Of a stretch of DNA of 64,000 bases, positions 61,173 to 64,000 are shown one piece after another. The notes below the pieces were generated by a model. That model was not told where the DNA came from and did not search any database. It was given only the letters and a program-made list of their open reading frames with translations. A program made the translations under genes and the position numbers. Source of the DNA: Populus alba (Eukaryota; Streptophyta; Magnoliopsida; Malpighiales; Salicaceae). The stretch's first letter is position 1. Each line of letters starts with the position of its first letter. The DNA lies in assembly GCF_005239225.2 (NCBI RefSeq), contig NC_133297.1, positions 12,140,147 to 12,204,146 of the forward strand, written 5' to 3'.

Positions 61173-62634
61173 TGCTATTATGCATGGTGATTCATTCATG
61201 TTCAATGATGCAGGTTACGTGTATCAAAGATTAATCCATTGAGTGTATGCATATTTTTAATGTTATAAAAGAAGAGAATAATTGCATGTTTTTTAGAGTT
61301 GCTGCTGCCAGGTATACTCGTGTTTACTAGCCTTCTTTAAACTGGAGAATGAAGAGTGTATTCTGGTTGTGGTTTTGTTGCTATCTTCTACGTAGCAATA
61401 GCAGTAAGTGCCCGACTTACCTTTGCATTACCTTGTTCTCTGCGTTCTGGAATTGAGTGCGTGCGATTTTTTTGTAGTCTTTTAAAATAAAATACAAAAA
61501 AAACATTAAAAAATAATAAACTAAATGTTATGACTTAACTTATTGAACTTCCCGCTTGGATTTTAAAATCAACCAGGTTAATTTTTTTATATATAAATCT
61601 GTATCTAAAAAAAATCCAAAAAATAACCCAACACATTGTGCCTTTAAAAAAACAGCCTAGAAGCATGGGTTTCTAAGCTCAAGTCCATAAACATGGATTT
61701 TTTTTTTTTTTTTTTAATTTAAAGGTATGGATGATTTTTTTTTTAAAAAAAAAATAAATAGATAGATAACGTATTTTTGTAACTTAGATTCCATCCATCA
61801 TAATAGTAGTTGTATAATCAGGATTATGAGTTTTTAACCCAACAAACTTATTTTTTAATCCATTTATAACTAAAATCTAGTTCTAGAACATGAAAAAATC
61901 AAATCTAGCAACCAAAAAAACAGTTTAAATTATAAAATCAAATAGAATAAATTACCTCATCTTTAACTTAGATATGTTTTTTAAGATATTATGAAGGCTC
62001 AAAACAAGTAAAATTCATTATCATTAATTTCAATTATTTTAATGTTCAGAATAAATAGATATAAACAATTATTTTCTTTACCTCTCCTCTCCTAAAAATT
62101 ACACAAAAATAAGGGAAATGAACTTTGTTGCATCTAATGCTCAAGATCCTCCGGTGGGATGTGCTGTCATGTGCACAGCCCCCGAGTACAGATCTACAGT
62201 TACCTTTTGTTATGAAATTCTTTATTGTCATTGTTACAGCTGAATACTTATCGAACTCCCGACTAATTTGTCTCAATGCAGTTTAGCAAAGGAAAATTTG
62301 AAGGCATAGAACAGTATGCTCGAAACAAGCGAATTCAAGTTTGCAGCTTTTGCATGCTAGAGCGTCATAGATCCTCTCCGGTCATGAATTGCTTGGATGT
62401 TGTGATTCTGTAGATATCACCTTGCACTTGTTTTCCCTCCTTTAGTTGACTTGGTTTCATTTATATGGTAAAAAAGAAAGAAAGTTTTGGATTTAGATTT
62501 TAGCTGTGATTCTTGTTTTGAACTATCCTGCATTCTTGATGCGCATGCTCTTCTTTGGTAGATTTTTGATATTTTTTTAAATTGGTTTCCAGATTTAGGT
62601 TTAGAAATTGACTTCACCCTGGCCATCACGTTTA

Positions 62635-62748
62635 TTCTTCGGGCTGTAAAGCCAACCAAATAACAGTGTCTCCGCCTTCCTCGATCGTTGAGCTTTCCTG
62701 CGAATCTGGAATATCGTAGTTATTTGGTTGGCGGTTTACAGCCCGAGG
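62635..62748. repeat. Hairpin-forming inverted repeat, ~30-bp arms
   Basis: TTCGGGCTGTAAA-GCCAACCAAATAAC at 62637-62664 pairs with GTTATTTGGTTGGCGGTTTACAGCCCGA at 62717-62744. There is a two-base bulge and a loop of about 52 bp. Pairing does not extend into the loop. Confidence 0.75.
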
Positions 62749-63056
62749 AGAAGCTGACATCAGATGCATTGTATTTCGATAGAGCTGAAGCTCCCGAGCA
62801 CCTGATGTTTTCTGCTACCAGAGGCTATCATTCATCGATCAACTACATTGAGGCGGATCTTCATTCCATGTCGAGATTTTCTTCTTGAATTGATATAACC
62901 ATAGCTGGACAGTTCAATGCTTACAACGAGATTCTGTTTTCAGATTGGTTTCAAGTCAATTTTGAAAAGGGAAGATAGCTTCAGTTGGAGTGGTGATGAA
63001 AGTAATTCTCCTCGCGTCTTCGAGACTTCTTGCCGTGGTGGTCGCATCATGATATG
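62662..63056 (+). other. Possible terminal exons of an unrecognised gene
   Basis: Two open pieces with exon-like character. The first runs in frame to a TGA at 62886-62888 and reads LVGGLQPEEKLTSDALYFDR then EAPEHLMFSATRGYHSS. The second follows an acceptor TTTTCAG at about 62936-62942 and reads IGFKSILKREDSFSWSGDES to a TGA at about 63054-63056. I could not join them with a good donor, and no upstream exon or ATG is evident. They could be the end of a gene whose other exons I failed to see, or a remnant. Family unknown. Confidence 0.25.
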
Positions 63057-63274
63057 AGTGTATTTTCTGTCTTCATAAGCACAAAACGTCTATCTGCATC
63101 TTATTATGTACAGTAGAGTAATCGTTTTTCTATAGAATTACACCTTCTGTTTGCAAAATAACATCTAGGCAAGCATATACCGTAACACAATTACAGAAGC
63201 TGTGAATCAGATTCTGCTCTAAATAAACAGCCAAGCGCTGCGTTCCTACACAGATTTGACCAGGAATACCCTTA

Positions 63275-63606
63275 TCATCTATCGTACACTACATATCCAT
63301 CTACATGGTTATCAGGGGCTTTCTCAGAGGATGCCAAGAGCTTTTGCTTTCTCATCCAATACTGCTGAAACCTCTGCCTAGCATACTCCATGTAGTCGAA
63401 CTCTATCTTGTTAACATAGCCCTGCAACAAGTAGAAACACACTCCATGAAGTCTCTCACGCATGCTTGTGAGTGGCAAGGATAAAGCAATATGCTGGATG
63501 CTTACCGAGATTATTCCCCATAATCCCCAAAAGAGATGGCTTGCCAGAGTGTACTTTTCCACTTCTTGAAGTAGCAACTCCGCTTCATCTTCACTGGGTT
63601 GCTTCC
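63275..63606 (-). CDS. Choline/ethanolamine kinase, C-terminal exons only
   Basis: Partial gene: the 5' exons lie beyond the window's right edge. Exons read right to left are 63606-63506 and 63421-63275, with a GT-AG intron of 84 bp. The visible 82 residues contain [17 protein letters not shown] and [19 protein letters not shown], the characteristic end of plant choline kinases, and finish at VDGYVVYDR before TGA. The enzyme phosphorylates choline (and sometimes ethanolamine) with ATP, the first step of the CDP-choline route to phosphatidylcholine, in the cytosol. The catalytic Brenner-type motifs belong to exons outside the window. I searched 63607-64000 on the minus strand and saw no further exon, so the preceding intron is at least 394 bp. 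Confidence 0.9.
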
Positions 63607-64000
63607 CTGTATGAATGACGGGGATTTGCCACACGAAAATGAGATATTCATATAATTTGCAACAAGCAGACAGCAGCGTTTTTCTTTCTCCTTATAATTC
63701 AATTACTCACTAGTATTTCATAAAAGAGATACAATAGATCATAACGAATTTTACTGGACATGCTGCTGTCGAAGTCATTGTGCTCCATTTCTCAGACATT
63801 ACTATCTATTAATGGTATCTTGATGACCTCAGTGGAGACCTCCTTCCCATTCTATTACCAATCAATAATTCTTGGTTTCAAGGTCAAATTGGAACAACCA
63901 TGGTCAAGCATTATTAACAACAGTGGTAAGCTTTTGCAAACCTAAGCTTAGAAGAAAGGGTTCATGCCAACATGGTTTCTTGTTTTTAATTTTTTTTTCA

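Overview
The window looks like nuclear DNA of a woody eudicot, most probably a poplar or a close Salicaceae relative. Genes have many short GT-AG introns, intergenic DNA is very AT-rich, MITE-like elements are dense, and every recognisable protein is a plant family. The species is inferred from sequence flavour and gene content, not from a search. Exon models were built by hand: I required splice signals, conserved motifs across each junction and a total coding length divisible by three.

Layout. 1-1741 (+): last three exons of a Rab7/RABG3 GTPase. 3337-4736 (-): a ubiquitin-RUB/NEDD8 fusion precursor. 6187-9459 (-): a membrane protein with two DUF1475 modules. 13190-17246 (+): a poly(A)-binding protein with four RRMs and an MLLE domain. 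17867-18974 (-): an MRNIP-like zinc-ribbon protein, convergent with it. 21963-22508 (+): a small, probably organelle-targeted plant protein of unknown function. 28678-32078 (-): an LRR receptor kinase of the RGI/RGF-receptor class. 37683-41633 (-): a plastid S1-domain RNA-binding protein. 54731-60909 (+): a type I inositol polyphosphate 5-phosphatase. 63275-63606 (-): the last two exons of a choline kinase.

Between the genes, 22.5-28.6 kb, 32.1-37.7 kb and 41.6-54.7 kb are gene-poor. They hold Harbinger-like MITEs, a 0.6-kb element with long inverted ends, AAT-rich repeats, microsatellites, decayed ORFs and a candidate SINE. The most notable non-genic object is a 0.95-kb hAT-like non-autonomous transposon at 25827-26773. 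It carries a UTR-like first exon spliced by sequence to the signal-peptide exon of an LRR receptor-like protein, so it appears to be a gene-capturing (Pack-type) element.

The genes do not form one pathway; this is ordinary housekeeping and signalling neighbourhood DNA. I found no convincing new multi-gene system. The best leads are the gene-capturing transposon, two introns with GC donors, an E2F-type site in front of the MRNIP-like gene, the oligo(A) tract in the PABP leader, and the internal exon-for-exon duplication in the DUF1475 gene.
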